From assembly GCA_016714025.1 (NCBI GenBank), contig JADJOB010000002.1:1706001-1770000 (forward strand): a stretch of DNA of 64,000 nucleotides, given 5' to 3'. Source of the stretch: Saprospiraceae bacterium (GTDB taxonomy: Bacteria > Bacteroidota > Bacteroidia > Chitinophagales > Saprospiraceae). The notes beneath the pieces are model-generated. The model was not told where the DNA came from. It searched no databases and was given only the letters and a program-made list of their open reading frames with translations. Positions 47,387 through 56,427 of this stretch are shown piece by piece (the first letter of the stretch is position 1; the number at the start of each line of letters is the position of its first letter). The translations under genes and the position numbers were made by a program.

Positions 47387-47408
47387 GATTACCCATTTGT
47401 GTAATACT
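47387..47408 (-). promoter_or_regulatory. Shared regulator-binding motif, copy at the response regulator gene
   Basis: The minus-strand core is ATTACACAAATGGGTAAT. It lies in the 57-base gap between the kinase and regulator genes and matches 46602-46623 at 18 of 22 positions. Autoregulation by the LuxR-type regulator is the simplest reading. Confidence 0.6.
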
Positions 47409-50400
47409 CATTGGATAGGTATTTTACAAATAATACTTGTTCCTTTATTTAATCCAGTTTTTATTTCTAGATTCCCGTGGCATTTTAATGCACGGTGTTT
47501 CATGTTTTCAAGCCCATGCCCTAATTGATTGCTGGTTATATCAAAACCGATTCCATCATCAGTCACTATTAATACTATAAATCCCTCCTTAATTGTTAAG
47601 TCAATGATAACTTTGTTTGCCTTAGCGTATTTGACTAAATTATGGAGACTTTCTTTAAATATTAAATAAAACTCTCTGCGAAACTCCATGTGTAGTTTTA
47701 TTTGTACAGCATGTTCAGGAAAATGGAATTCATAATTAATTTGTTTGCCTTCAAGGATATCTGCGGCATACCTTCGCATTCGAACGAACAAATTATTGAG
47801 GTCATCATATTTTGGACTTACATTCCAAACAATATCGCTGAGGGCTTCACTAATGCGCAGTAAATCTTCTTTTGATTTGTCGAGAAAAGAACGTGCTTTT
47901 TCAGTATTGTTTAAATTACGTCTGGCTAATTCGTTTAAAATTTGAATATTGCTGAGTGAAGATCCAATGTCGTCATGAAGATTGCGGGAAATCAAAGTTC
48001 TGATTTCTAATGGTTTTCTGATTTGTTGAATTCTTATACGATACAGTCCATATAAAAACAACAATGCAAAGCAATTTAGAAGTGAAATAAACCACCAGGT
48101 TTTCCAAAATGGAGGAGCGATAGAAATAAAAATTTGTTTTGGCCAGCTGATGGTATTGCCTGCACCCAAAGCTTTTAATTGGAGGGTATAGTCACCAGCT
48201 TGCAAAGCACTGAATTGAAGGTTGGGTTCATCTATACTATGCCATGAACTCGTGTCGCCTTTCGCAAAAAGGCGATAACTGTATTGAGTACGCCAGGGAA
48301 ACTCTTTGTGCATTGCAGCAAACTTAATGCTCAAGTTGTTTTTTTTATAGTTTAGTTTTATTTCAGCATTATTTTTAAGAAACCCAGAAAGATTCAGGGA
48401 ACTGTCGTTGACTTTAAATTCCGTAATATTTATTTTCAGGTATTCATGATCAATAGTTAGCTTATGCTCATGAAATAAATGATACGAGTTTAATTGAGGC
48501 ACAAATACTTTTCCATCTGGAGTTACAAAGAGTCCTGACTCGAGGTGGTTTATTACCAAACCATCCTGAACTCCATAGACTTGCCAATTATAACTGTCCG
48601 GATTGATCTCAATTAATCCTGCAGTTGTTGCGAGTAGTATTTGACCTTTGGTAGTCATTGAAATATCATTAATGGTTTGAGATGGGAGGTTGATTGAATT
48701 CAATCGCTTGTCTTCTTTGAAATTATTTATATCCATTCGTTGCAAACCATCGCCATTATAGCCAATCCAAACTGTCTCATCTTGATCAATAAAAAAACTC
48801 CGGATCAGATCATGGCGCATCCATGCTCCTAAGGGTGTTCCTTTTGCTATTTGGATAGGAGGTAGCTTATTTGGATCGATCATAAATAGACCTTGGTTTG
48901 TACTTAACCAAATGCGACTCAAATGATCCGACGCAAGTTGATAGAAGTATAAAGGCCAATTTTTATATTTTTCAGGAACCGGTAAATTATTCAAAGAAAT
49001 ACTGTCGATGATGTGGAAACCAGGTAAGCGAACCTGATACAATGATGCTTTTTTACGTATCCACAATACTTGGTTGGCATTTACAAGTATATCTCCAATG
49101 GATTCAAAGAGTTTATTATTAATCTGAAGTGGCCTCATAATAGAATCTCTTGAAGCCATCGTATACAGCAGCCCATCAAATCCAAGAGCAATCAATTGAT
49201 TGGCGTTCATCCATTGCAAATTTTTTAATCCAGTTACAGCGCCAGGATGACGTACTGGAATATTTTGTTGGCTCTGATCAGAAGTTTTAAATCGGATCAA
49301 ACTTTCAGGGCCGGCACATGCGAAATAATAATAGTGTTCATTTTGATCACTTACAAGGGTACTTAAATAAGTGTTCAGTGGTAAATGTGTTGGTGCAAGT
49401 ATGATTTTATTACTTAACCGATTAAATTTAGAATTCCAGTGGAGTAAATAGGAAGATAATCCTACATAAATGCTGCCACTCTTAGTTTTTGAAATTGCTT
49501 GATAGCTGAATGCAGGTGAATCTAGTTGTTCATTTTGTAATGGGGGCGAAATGTTTTTACAGTAGTTAGTAGAATTGTTGTATTCAAATAATCCACTCAA
49601 CGAACAAGCCCACCAAACAATGGAATCATTTATTTGTAATACATCCAAAACAACCATTCCTAATTCCAGCTTACCGTCAGGTGTTCTGTATTGGATTTGT
49701 TCCATATCATAGCTGCTCAAATTAAATTTAAACATTCCTTGACTCCATGATCCCAGCCATAATAAATGATCGCCATTGTGATCAATAGAGGTAAAATAAA
49801 GTTTTTGAAATTTTTCTCTATTTAGAATAGGAATGTATGTAAAGTCGTGGCTACACGTATTAAATTTATAAATTTCATCGCCATGAATCAACCAAAATAT
49901 TGAAGAATCAGTAGGATCCTGGACCATATCTTGTATGGTAAATTTATTGGAGTTCATAGAGCCATTTCTAAAAGTCTCATTTGGTTTAAAAAACTCGAAA
50001 CTGTCTATAGCTTTATTATACAATGCTAGTCCCATATTGCCAGTAGCCAACCAGACTTGTCCATTGGGCAGGCATAAAATTTTATTTACCTGTTGCATGT
50101 CACTTCCGGAATCGCCTATTTTTGGAAACCTTCGGAATGTCTGTGTTTTAGTATTAAAATAGCTGCAGCCATTCCAAAATCCGGCAATCCAAATAAGCTT
50201 ATTGATATCTTCGGCAACATCAACAACATAGTTATCTGTAATGGAAGCAGATCCGGCGAGAATTCGCTGGTAATGCTTTCCATCAAATTTAATGAGTCCA
50301 TTGTCCGTTCCAATCCATAAATAACCGTCAGAAGATTCACATACGTGGTAATTGAGACTTTCAGAAATCCCAAGTCGGGCGGGGTAGGCGATAAATTCGC

Positions 50401-50467
50401 CCTTACGCTCTTGTGCCTGAAGCGCTTGAATTAGCAATGCCGACCAAACAATTAAAATTCCTTTCAT
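47408..50467 (-). CDS. Sensor histidine kinase with periplasmic beta-propeller (HisKA_3 type)
   Basis: The 1019-residue kinase has a signal peptide (1-18), about fourteen short propeller repeats of the two-component-regulator kind (about 20-660; DGYLWIGTDNGLIKFDGKHY, KIWLSTNQGLFMID-like), a Y_Y_Y beta domain (about 690-765; YSYRLFAKGDTSSWHSID), one membrane segment (about 775-795), a HisKA_3 domain with His831 in RNLHDDIGSSLSN, and a HATPase domain with TDDGIGFD and GHGLENMKHRA. Such propeller kinases in Bacteroidota usually sense carbohydrates or surface compounds outside the inner membrane. It lacks the fused receiver and AraC domains of hybrid systems; the LuxR-type regulator downstream fills that role. 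Confidence 0.9.
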   Translation of the reverse strand: MKGILIVWSALLIQALQAQERKGEFIAYPARLGISESLNYHVCESSDGYLWIGTDNGLIKFDGKHYQRILAGSASITDNYVVDVAEDINKLIWIAGFWNGCSYFNTKTQTFRRFPKIGDSGSDMQQVNKILCLPNGQVWLATGNMGLALYNKAIDSFEFFKPNETFRNGSMNSNKFTIQDMVQDPTDSSIFWLIHGDEIYKFNTCSHDFTYIPILNREKFQKLYFTSIDHNGDHLLWLGSWSQGMFKFNLSSYDMEQIQYRTPDGKLELGMVVLDVLQINDSIVWWACSLSGLFEYNNSTNYCKNISPPLQNEQLDSPAFSYQAISKTKSGSIYVGLSSYLLHWNSKFNRLSNKIILAPTHLPLNTYLSTLVSDQNEHYYYFACAGPESLIRFKTSDQSQQNIPVRHPGAVTGLKNLQWMNANQLIALGFDGLLYTMASRDSIMRPLQINNKLFESIGDILVNANQVLWIRKKASLYQVRLPGFHIIDSISLNNLPVPEKYKNWPLYFYQLASDHLSRIWLSTNQGLFMIDPNKLPPIQIAKGTPLGAWMRHDLIRSFFIDQDETVWIGYNGDGLQRMDINNFKEDKRLNSINLPSQTINDISMTTKGQILLATTAGLIEINPDSYNWQVYGVQDGLVINHLESGLFVTPDGKVFVPQLNSYHLFHEHKLTIDHEYLKINITEFKVNDSSLNLSGFLKNNAEIKLNYKKNNLSIKFAAMHKEFPWRTQYSYRLFAKGDTSSWHSIDEPNLQFSALQAGDYTLQLKALGAGNTISWPKQIFISIAPPFWKTWWFISLLNCFALLFLYGLYRIRIQQIRKPLEIRTLISRNLHDDIGSSLSNIQILNELARRNLNNTEKARSFLDKSKEDLLRISEALSDIVWNVSPKYDDLNNLFVRMRRYAADILEGKQINYEFHFPEHAVQIKLHMEFRREFYLIFKESLHNLVKYAKANKVIIDLTIKEGFIVLIVTDDGIGFDITSNQLGHGLENMKHRALKCHGNLEIKTGLNKGTSIICKIPIQ

Positions 50468-50482
50468 TCCAATCTAAAGATA

Positions 50483-51054
50483 ATTCTAAGATAATTATTA
50501 GTATCAATTAAATGAGCATGTTTGATTAATTGTGAACCATGATATAAAATTTTATTTTAAAGAAATGTGCGTTCGTTTATTTCCGATCTTATTCTTAAAT
50601 CAGAATGGGATTAATGAATTGAATCAATATTGCAACGTTACAATGTTCCATTTGATTTTAATTGTAATTAGAATGCTGATGCAAGTTTTAGCGAGTCAAT
50701 CTGTAGTCCGACTTAATGTAACTCCATCGCTCCAGGATGAATGATGAAAACAAACTTAGGAGAATTCGGATAAACATAAGAAGGGCTTTTAAACGGAACT
50801 AATTTACAAAAGAATAAAGGAAGAATACATACCATCTTTTAGATAATGTCGAAAGACAAAAACACCTTGCTGTTGTAAAGTTAATTTTTATCGGATGCTC
50901 CATGAATGTCCAACAATTCAAGAATCTAATTATTCAAGTGCAATTTAAATACAAATGCTTGTTCTACACAATCCTATAAGATCATTGGCCAACATGCAAC
51001 AACAATCCGCTATCAACTACCAACTGATTTCCTATTTTTGCGTCAAATTTAGCT
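50483..51054. other. Intergenic stretch before the SDR gene
   Basis: About 570 bases of AT-rich sequence between the divergent kinase and SDR genes. No convincing gene was seen. A short remnant of the CTATCAACTA decamer repeat lies at about 51010-51027, just upstream of the SDR start. A weak -7-like TATCTTTA on the minus strand (50475-50482) precedes the kinase gene. Confidence 0.45.
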
Positions 51055-52602
51055 ATGGCTCAGGACCCCTCTAAGAATGAATTCCTATCAGAAGATGCCA
51101 TTGAACGGTGCATCCAATTGATGCATTATTTGTGTGAAAATGGTGATCAGATAGGTCATATAAATGCAGCACAACTGGATGCATTGCGAAAAGCATCGGG
51201 CATATTCTCAAGACCGGACCGGCGGGAGCGTAAGAAACGATTGAAAGGTCTTAAGAATCTCGAAAACCAGAAAATTAAGGAGCACAATCGTAAAAGCATG
51301 GCATCCACAGGAATTCGCAAAGCGCGAACCGATTCAGTGTTTGTAGCTCCAATGCAATTACCGGAACACGATCCCCAATTGAAGGCCAGGCAATTTTTAA
51401 ACAGTCCACGCAATTGTTATATCTGTAAAGCAGAATATACAGAAGTTCATCATTTTTATGATGCCATGTGCATGGCTTGCGGTGATTACAATTATGCTAA
51501 ACGATTTCAACATTGTGATCTCAGCGGACAAGTTGCACTCATTACTGGTTCACGATTGAAGATTGGTTATCAGGCAACTCTTAAATTACTGCGTTCAGGA
51601 GCTACTGTGATTGCAACAACTCGCTTTCCGGTCGACTCTGCTTTGCGATATTCTAAAGAATCCGATTTTGTGGATTGGAAAGATCGCTTACACATCTATG
51701 GATTGGATTTGCGTCACATTCCCAGTGTCGAACTTTTTTGTTCGCATATCCTGAATCAATATTCCCGATTGGATTTATTAATCAACAATGCAGCACAAAC
51801 AGTTAGACGTCCTCCCGGATTTTACAGCCATCTTCTAGAAAATGAATCCATCCCCTTTGAACAATTGCCAGTTGCAGCACAAAGTCTTTTGGCAAATCAT
51901 CATCGGGTCATCCAACAGTTAAACCAATTGCATGTTGACAATCAGGATTTGCAATCTCTGCCGGTAAGTTGGGATGTACATGATTCCGGAATCGGACTCA
52001 GTGCTTCAGCAGCATTGTCTCAAATACCTTATAAAATTGACAAGACGATTGATGCGCAGCAATTATTTCCCAGTGGCGCATTGGATGCCGATTTGCAACA
52101 AGTCGACCTCCGTAAAACAAATAGTTGGAGATTGAAGTTAGGCGAAATTGAAACGGCCGAAATGATCGAAGTACAATTGGTCAATGCCATTGCACCCTTT
52201 GTATTAAACAATCAATTGTTGCAACTTATGAAACGGGACAATACCGGACAAAAGCATATCGTCAATGTAACTGCCATGGAAGGAAAATTTTACCGCTTTA
52301 CAAAAGCAGCAAGACATCCACATACTAATATGGCCAAAGCTGCACTCAATATGATGACCCACACCGCAGCAGCAGAATTGGCAGATTATGGAATTTTTAT
52401 GAATGCAGTTGACACAGGCTGGGTAACTGATGAAGATCCTGTTGAACTTGCCCGCTTTAAATCCGAGGTCCATGATTTTCAACCCCCACTGGATATCGTT
52501 GATGGAGCTGCACGGGTCTGTGATCCATTCATAGATGGAATTCTAACCGGCAAACATTGGTGTGGAAAATTTTTAAAAGATTACATGCCGATTGATTGGT
52601 AG
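51055..52602 (+). CDS. Atypical short-chain dehydrogenase/reductase with N-terminal zinc-ribbon
   Basis: The 515-residue protein has a basic helical N-terminal region (1-115), a zinc-ribbon-like module with C121-x2-C124 and C139-x2-C142, and an SDR domain (about 155-515). The cofactor loop reads TGSRLKIG (164-171) instead of TGxxxGIG, and NNAAQT replaces NNAG. The catalytic YxxxK is replaced by T424-NMA-K428 within HPHTNMAKAAL, so the proton-donating Tyr is absent. A 150-residue insertion separates NNAA from the VNVTAMEG strand. It may bind NAD(P) without acting as a normal oxidoreductase. It is a single gene. Confidence 0.8.
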   Translation: MAQDPSKNEFLSEDAIERCIQLMHYLCENGDQIGHINAAQLDALRKASGIFSRPDRRERKKRLKGLKNLENQKIKEHNRKSMASTGIRKARTDSVFVAPMQLPEHDPQLKARQFLNSPRNCYICKAEYTEVHHFYDAMCMACGDYNYAKRFQHCDLSGQVALITGSRLKIGYQATLKLLRSGATVIATTRFPVDSALRYSKESDFVDWKDRLHIYGLDLRHIPSVELFCSHILNQYSRLDLLINNAAQTVRRPPGFYSHLLENESIPFEQLPVAAQSLLANHHRVIQQLNQLHVDNQDLQSLPVSWDVHDSGIGLSASAALSQIPYKIDKTIDAQQLFPSGALDADLQQVDLRKTNSWRLKLGEIETAEMIEVQLVNAIAPFVLNNQLLQLMKRDNTGQKHIVNVTAMEGKFYRFTKAARHPHTNMAKAALNMMTHTAAAELADYGIFMNAVDTGWVTDEDPVELARFKSEVHDFQPPLDIVDGAARVCDPFIDGILTGKHWCGKFLKDYMPIDW

Positions 52603-52920
52603 GCAAAAATCAGTAGTCAGCAGTTAGGAGTCAGGAGTCTGGAGTCAAGAGTCAGTAGTCAGCAGTTAGGAGTCAGGAGTCAGTGGAGTAGCGTAACAAA
52701 CCTAATAACCCTCCTCCCTAACAGTCCAATAGTCTAGCAGTCTAATAGTCTAAGCCCTCCAGCCCCAAATTCAGTAGTCAGCAATTAGTAATAAGTAGTC
52801 AGTTTCAAAAATGCGCAACAAACCTAATAACCCTCCTCCCTAACAGTCCAATAGTCTAGCAGTCTAATAGTCTACCCTTCAGCCCTCCAGCCTAACAGCC
52901 TAACAGTCTAATTTGCTTAC
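52603..52920. repeat. Degenerate AGTC-rich repeat cluster
   Basis: The region is made of short recurring words such as CAGTAGTCAGCAGTTAGGAG, GGAGTCAGGAGTC and CAGTCTAATAGTCTA. A longer segment beginning AACAAACCTAATAACCC recurs at 52695 and 52817 (122-base period), and the CAGTAGTCAGCAG segment recurs at 52611 and 52653. It fills the space between the SDR gene and the convergent pnuC gene. No protein is encoded. Confidence 0.8.
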
Positions 52921-52925
52921 AGACT

Positions 52926-53546
52926 TTAGACCTTCTTCTCCTTCATTCTTCTCCATTTAAACAGGCCATAGCAAGCGAGGATCAGGAAAATGAAAAATTC
53001 AAAAGACACAAAGGCGATTCCTTTTTGCAAATAGAGATATACGCATAAGATATCTACAGCAATCCATAAAATCCAATTTTCAATAATTCGTTTGGCCATT
53101 AGGGTATTTGCTACAATGCTGGTTACTGCAACCCAGGTATCCGCATAGGGATAGGCAGCAGCTTCTGGAAATGTGGCAGGAAAGTGGATATGAATCTGAC
53201 TCATAAAATAACCAAGTACTGCTGTAAAAATTGCTATCAATATGGCTAAGTAAATTCGTTGGATCGTTGTGAGCCATTTTAAAGGAAGCTGTGCACGCTT
53301 TTCATTTTTCCAATTAATCCAACCATAGATGGCGATCCCAAAAAAATAAATTTGTAAAAACATATCCGAATACAAACGGACGTGGAAGTATATAAAAAAA
53401 GCACTGACGATATTGAGTATGCCGATGGGCCAGGTAAGTATTTTTTCTTCAGCTGCCAGATAAACTGCCCAAATGCCTGCAATCACTGAAAACAACTCAA
53501 GGGCACTCACCCCGTAAGTACCAATCGTAAAAACGATGTTATCCAT
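52926..53546 (-). CDS. pnuC: Nicotinamide riboside transporter PnuC
   Basis: The 206-residue protein has about seven membrane segments and matches the PnuC family: an N-terminal helix with SVIAGIWAVYLAAEEKILTW (about 20-40), then WPIGILNIVSAFFIYFHVRLY, and a WINWK stretch after the third helix. It should take up nicotinamide riboside (an NAD precursor) by facilitated diffusion. The usual partner, a nicotinamide riboside kinase gene, is not beside it. It follows a coiled-coil protein gene on the same strand with a hairpin between. Confidence 0.88.
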   Translation of the reverse strand: MDNIVFTIGTYGVSALELFSVIAGIWAVYLAAEEKILTWPIGILNIVSAFFIYFHVRLYSDMFLQIYFFGIAIYGWINWKNEKRAQLPLKWLTTIQRIYLAILIAIFTAVLGYFMSQIHIHFPATFPEAAAYPYADTWVAVTSIVANTLMAKRIIENWILWIAVDILCVYLYLQKGIAFVSFEFFIFLILACYGLFKWRRMKEKKV

Positions 53547-53569
53547 AGCAATAAGAGCGTGGTTAAATA

Positions 53570-53591
53570 AGGCTCAAAAATCTTTGAGCCT
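53570..53591 (-). terminator. Hairpin between the coiled-coil protein gene and pnuC
   Basis: AGGCTCAAA pairs with TTTGAGCCT around AATC (9-bp stem). It lies 26 bases after the stop of the coiled-coil protein gene on the minus strand; the tail is only moderately T-rich (TTATTT), so termination may be partial. Confidence 0.5.
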
Positions 53592-53616
53592 AAATTTCAA
53601 TCTTTAACTGCTTCCT

Positions 53617-54591
53617 TTATTTTAATTTCAGTGTTGAAGTACCAGCCAAATAGCCTTTATTGAAAACCTCAATCTGATATACACCTGCACTGAATCCACC
53701 TGGATTTTTAAATTTAGCACAGATTTCTTTTTCATCATGTGAATAAGGTGCCATAACAGCTGTTGAATATTTAATGGTCTCACCATTTGAATCGTTGCGA
53801 ATTACACCGGAACCTTCAGATTCAATTGCTTGTGTTTCTCCTGTTGGATTGATGATGCGGACATAAAATTTTTCACTGCCGGCTTCTGCATTTTTATTAA
53901 CGGTGGTTTTAAAACAAACTTCTACAAAATCAGCTTCATTAGCTCTGGATACTGATTTTGGTTTTTTACCTTCCCGGTTTTGATATGCATCTGCATTGAT
54001 CTTTTGCACAGGAATGGATGTTGCACGATTTACTTTTCTACTGAGTTGATCTTTTTCTTTAGAAAGATTTTCTTTCTCACTGCTTAAGGTTGTTTTAGCT
54101 TCAGTTAATTGCTGATTTTCTGCAGACTTGGTTTGTAAATCTTTGGTAAGATTTTCTTTGTCTGATAACAAAGCAGTATTGGAAGAACTTAGGCTTGCAT
54201 TTTCTGATTTCAGGCGATTGATTTCTGTAATATACTCTTGGGTTTTGGTACGCATTGATTCCATTTCTTTGCGGGCAATTGCAAGGTTCTTACTGTCTTT
54301 CAATAATCCAGATACTTTTTCTTTTTGAATGCGGAGATCTTCTTTTTGCGCATCAATGACTTTGTTTAATTCTTCATTATTGGTTTTCATGTCATTGAGA
54401 TCACTCACTGCTTGTTGATACTCCTTGTCAAGTTTAGCTTTAGCATCTTCCAATTGTACCAGCTCATTTTCTTTAGAAACATTGTCTTTTTGAAGATTGG
54501 AGTTGTTTACAAACTGGTAAACGTTCAAGCCAAATAAGCCTACTAAAAGGATAATTACAAGGGCTTTAATACTTTGATTGGAATTGGCCAT
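53617..54591 (-). CDS. Membrane-anchored coiled-coil protein of unknown function
   Basis: Starting at the ATG at 54589-54591 (Met36 of a longer frame) gives 324 residues. It has one membrane segment near the N-terminus (about 10-28, ALVIILLVGLFGLNVYQF), a long coiled coil (about 35-195) rich in Lys, Glu, Ser and Asn, and a globular beta-rich C-terminal domain (about 215-324) containing EVCFKTTVNKNAEAGSEKFY and GVYQIEVFNKG. The layout suggests a periplasmic structural protein anchored in the inner membrane. It is divergent from the exonuclease gene with a 106-base gap. Confidence 0.7.
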   Translation of the reverse strand: MANSNQSIKALVIILLVGLFGLNVYQFVNNSNLQKDNVSKENELVQLEDAKAKLDKEYQQAVSDLNDMKTNNEELNKVIDAQKEDLRIQKEKVSGLLKDSKNLAIARKEMESMRTKTQEYITEINRLKSENASLSSSNTALLSDKENLTKDLQTKSAENQQLTEAKTTLSSEKENLSKEKDQLSRKVNRATSIPVQKINADAYQNREGKKPKSVSRANEADFVEVCFKTTVNKNAEAGSEKFYVRIINPTGETQAIESEGSGVIRNDSNGETIKYSTAVMAPYSHDEKEICAKFKNPGGFSAGVYQIEVFNKGYLAGTSTLKLK

Positions 54592-54697
54592 GTCTGATTG
54601 TTTTTGTTGTAGTGTAAAATTAACAGCTTTAACGCAAAAATTCTTATTTTTAGTTCCTGAATTGCAAAATTCAGGGTTTACCCTGATTGATAACATT

Positions 54698-55414
54698 ATG
54701 GAACTATCTAATATATTATTTATTGATATTGAAACCGTAAGTCAATATCAAGCCTACGAATCCCTCGATTTTAAGTGGCAATCTATGTTCGAAAGAAAGA
54801 TTCGGTATTTTCAGGAAAAAGAGCCCGAAAAATCCCCGGATCAGTTATATCATGATAAAGCGGCCATTTATGCTGAGTTTGGAAAGATCGTTTGCATCGG
54901 CTTAGGCTTTTTTCATAAAGGCCAGTTGAGGATCACAACCCTTTGTGGAGATGCCGAAGCTGAACTCCTCGAAAAGTTCTTCCAAATCGTCCAAAGTCAT
55001 TTCAATAATCCAGACAAACATTTCATTTGCGGACACAATATCAAAGAATTTGATGTTCCTTACATCTGTCGTCGTGCCTTGATAAATGGGATAGCCTTGC
55101 CGGCCCTCTTCAATATTTCTTCTAAAAAACCCTGGGAGTTAAAATACCTGCTCGATACGCTGGATATGTGGAAATTTGGCGATCAGAAAAATTATGTTTC
55201 CCTCGAATTATTAACGGCTTGCTTCAATTTAGAAACTTCAAAATCAGACATCGATGGATCAATGGTTGGAAAAGTCTATTACGAAGACCACGATTTAAAA
55301 CGAATTGGGGAATATTGTTCCAGAGATGTTTGGGTCACCGCCAATGTATTTTTGAAAATGTCGCTCAAAGAAACCATTCCCTTTGAATCCGTGCATTTTA
55401 CAGATTCTAAGTAA
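54698..55414 (+). CDS. Predicted 3'-5' exonuclease, PolB-like DEDD family
   Basis: The frame is open from 54578, but the ATG at 54698 fits the family and leaves room for divergent promoters; it gives 238 residues. Motifs: ILFIDIET (Asp10 and Glu12), GHNIKEFDVPYICRR (second Asp), and IGEYCSRDVWVT (last Asp), the pattern of the PF10108-type PolB-like exonucleases. It should degrade single-stranded nucleic acid from the 3' end with two metal ions, probably in DNA repair. It is not fused to a polymerase. Confidence 0.85.
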   Translation: MELSNILFIDIETVSQYQAYESLDFKWQSMFERKIRYFQEKEPEKSPDQLYHDKAAIYAEFGKIVCIGLGFFHKGQLRITTLCGDAEAELLEKFFQIVQSHFNNPDKHFICGHNIKEFDVPYICRRALINGIALPALFNISSKKPWELKYLLDTLDMWKFGDQKNYVSLELLTACFNLETSKSDIDGSMVGKVYYEDHDLKRIGEYCSRDVWVTANVFLKMSLKETIPFESVHFTDSK

Positions 55415-55447
55415 CTAATACATTAGCAAAACAATTATTCGTATAAA

Positions 55448-55464
55448 CCATTCACAATGAATGG
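55448..55464. promoter_or_regulatory. Perfect 7-bp palindrome upstream of a T9SS protein gene
   Basis: CCATTCA-CAA-TGAATGG is a perfect dyad. It lies where the -33 element of a likely -7 box (TATCTTTA, 55474-55481) would be, suggesting an operator. A weak terminator for the exonuclease gene is an alternative. Confidence 0.35.
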
Positions 55465-55510
55465 ATTGGGTTATATCTTTACCTAAGACGAATCGATTGA
55501 ATCCCCCGCT

Positions 55511-56404
55511 ATGAAAAGGTCTCTTTTACTTACACTTATTTGTTTTATTTGCGTTTCTGCCTATTCGCAAAAATGCATTGACACCGTTACCAATGGCTTG
55601 ACTTTAATCAGTAAAACCTTTGTATCTGGTTCTGATTGTAATTTTAAAATTAAGTTTTGTGTCCGTAAAGTGAGCGAACAAGCACATCACATCGTGTATA
55701 CCATCAAGTATAGTTATGGAACACTAACTCGTACCATTTATGTTTCCAATGTTTCCGTTGGCTCGGTAATTTGTGAAGTGTTTGAATTTACTGCCGATTG
55801 CAGCTCAACTGCTTATTGCGCTGCACACGGAAAAACAGTCAACCACACCCTCTGTGGTGCGGTCGATGAACAAATTATTCTGCCTATTAAACTGATAAGC
55901 TTTAGCGCAGAAAATTCTTCGATCGGTTTGGTTGATTTAAAATGGCAAACAGCTACAGAGTCTAATGTGTCTCATTTTATAATTCAGCAAAGTGAAGATT
56001 CTAAAAAATTTATTGAAGTTGCTAAAGTGAAAGCTGCCGGTGAAAGTAACTCATTACAAAGCTATACTTATCAGTTAAAGACGAATCCAACCGGTAATTT
56101 GAGTACCAGTCAATATTTCCGTCTAAAAACAGTTGATCGCGATGGCTCGGAAAGTTTTAGCCCAATTGTGAGTCTGAAAGATAAAACCCGCAAAAAATTA
56201 GAAGTCTATCCGAATCCGGCTTCAAATTCCATTCATCTCAATGTACAAGCACTTGAAGGGAATCCTATGAAGCTTTATAACATTCATGGACAAAATTTCC
56301 AGTTAAAACTCATCGACGAGCAAACCTTAGACCTCAGCGAATTGCCAAATGGAATTTATTATTTGCAGGTTCAAGATGAACTCGTCCGGTTTCTAAAAAA
56401 TTAG
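55511..56404 (+). CDS. Small secreted protein with T9SS sorting domain
   Basis: The 297-residue protein has a signal peptide (1-19, ending SAYSQ), a Cys-rich N-terminal domain (about 20-125) that may form disulfides, a fibronectin-like segment of the kind that precedes many T9SS domains (about 130-225; LISFSAENSSIGLVDLKWQT), and a T9SS domain (about 228-297; LEVYPNPASNSIHLN). The KLISFSA...LKWQTATE motif is widespread in Bacteroidota secreted proteins. The function of the N-terminal domain is unknown. It may be co-transcribed with rpe, 23 bases downstream. Confidence 0.75.
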   Translation: MKRSLLLTLICFICVSAYSQKCIDTVTNGLTLISKTFVSGSDCNFKIKFCVRKVSEQAHHIVYTIKYSYGTLTRTIYVSNVSVGSVICEVFEFTADCSSTAYCAAHGKTVNHTLCGAVDEQIILPIKLISFSAENSSIGLVDLKWQTATESNVSHFIIQQSEDSKKFIEVAKVKAAGESNSLQSYTYQLKTNPTGNLSTSQYFRLKTVDRDGSESFSPIVSLKDKTRKKLEVYPNPASNSIHLNVQALEGNPMKLYNIHGQNFQLKLIDEQTLDLSELPNGIYYLQVQDELVRFLKN

Positions 56405-56427
56405 ACCTATTTTTGCATTCATTCGAA

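Noticed and set aside
50532..50744. 70-codon frame upstream of the SDR gene
   Set aside because: AT-rich translation without signal, motif or promoter; likely chance.
52603..52920. Possible CRISPR array or integron-like repeats
   Set aside because: The words are degenerate and of mixed length, with no constant repeat-spacer pattern and no integrase or cas gene.
53547..53616. Riboswitch upstream of pnuC
   Set aside because: The gap is only 70 bases and holds a simple 9-bp hairpin; no NAD-II, TPP or other known riboswitch consensus could be fitted.
54578..54697. 40-residue N-terminal extension of the PolB-like exonuclease
   Set aside because: It overlaps the start of the divergent coiled-coil gene, and the family normally begins right at the FIDIET motif.
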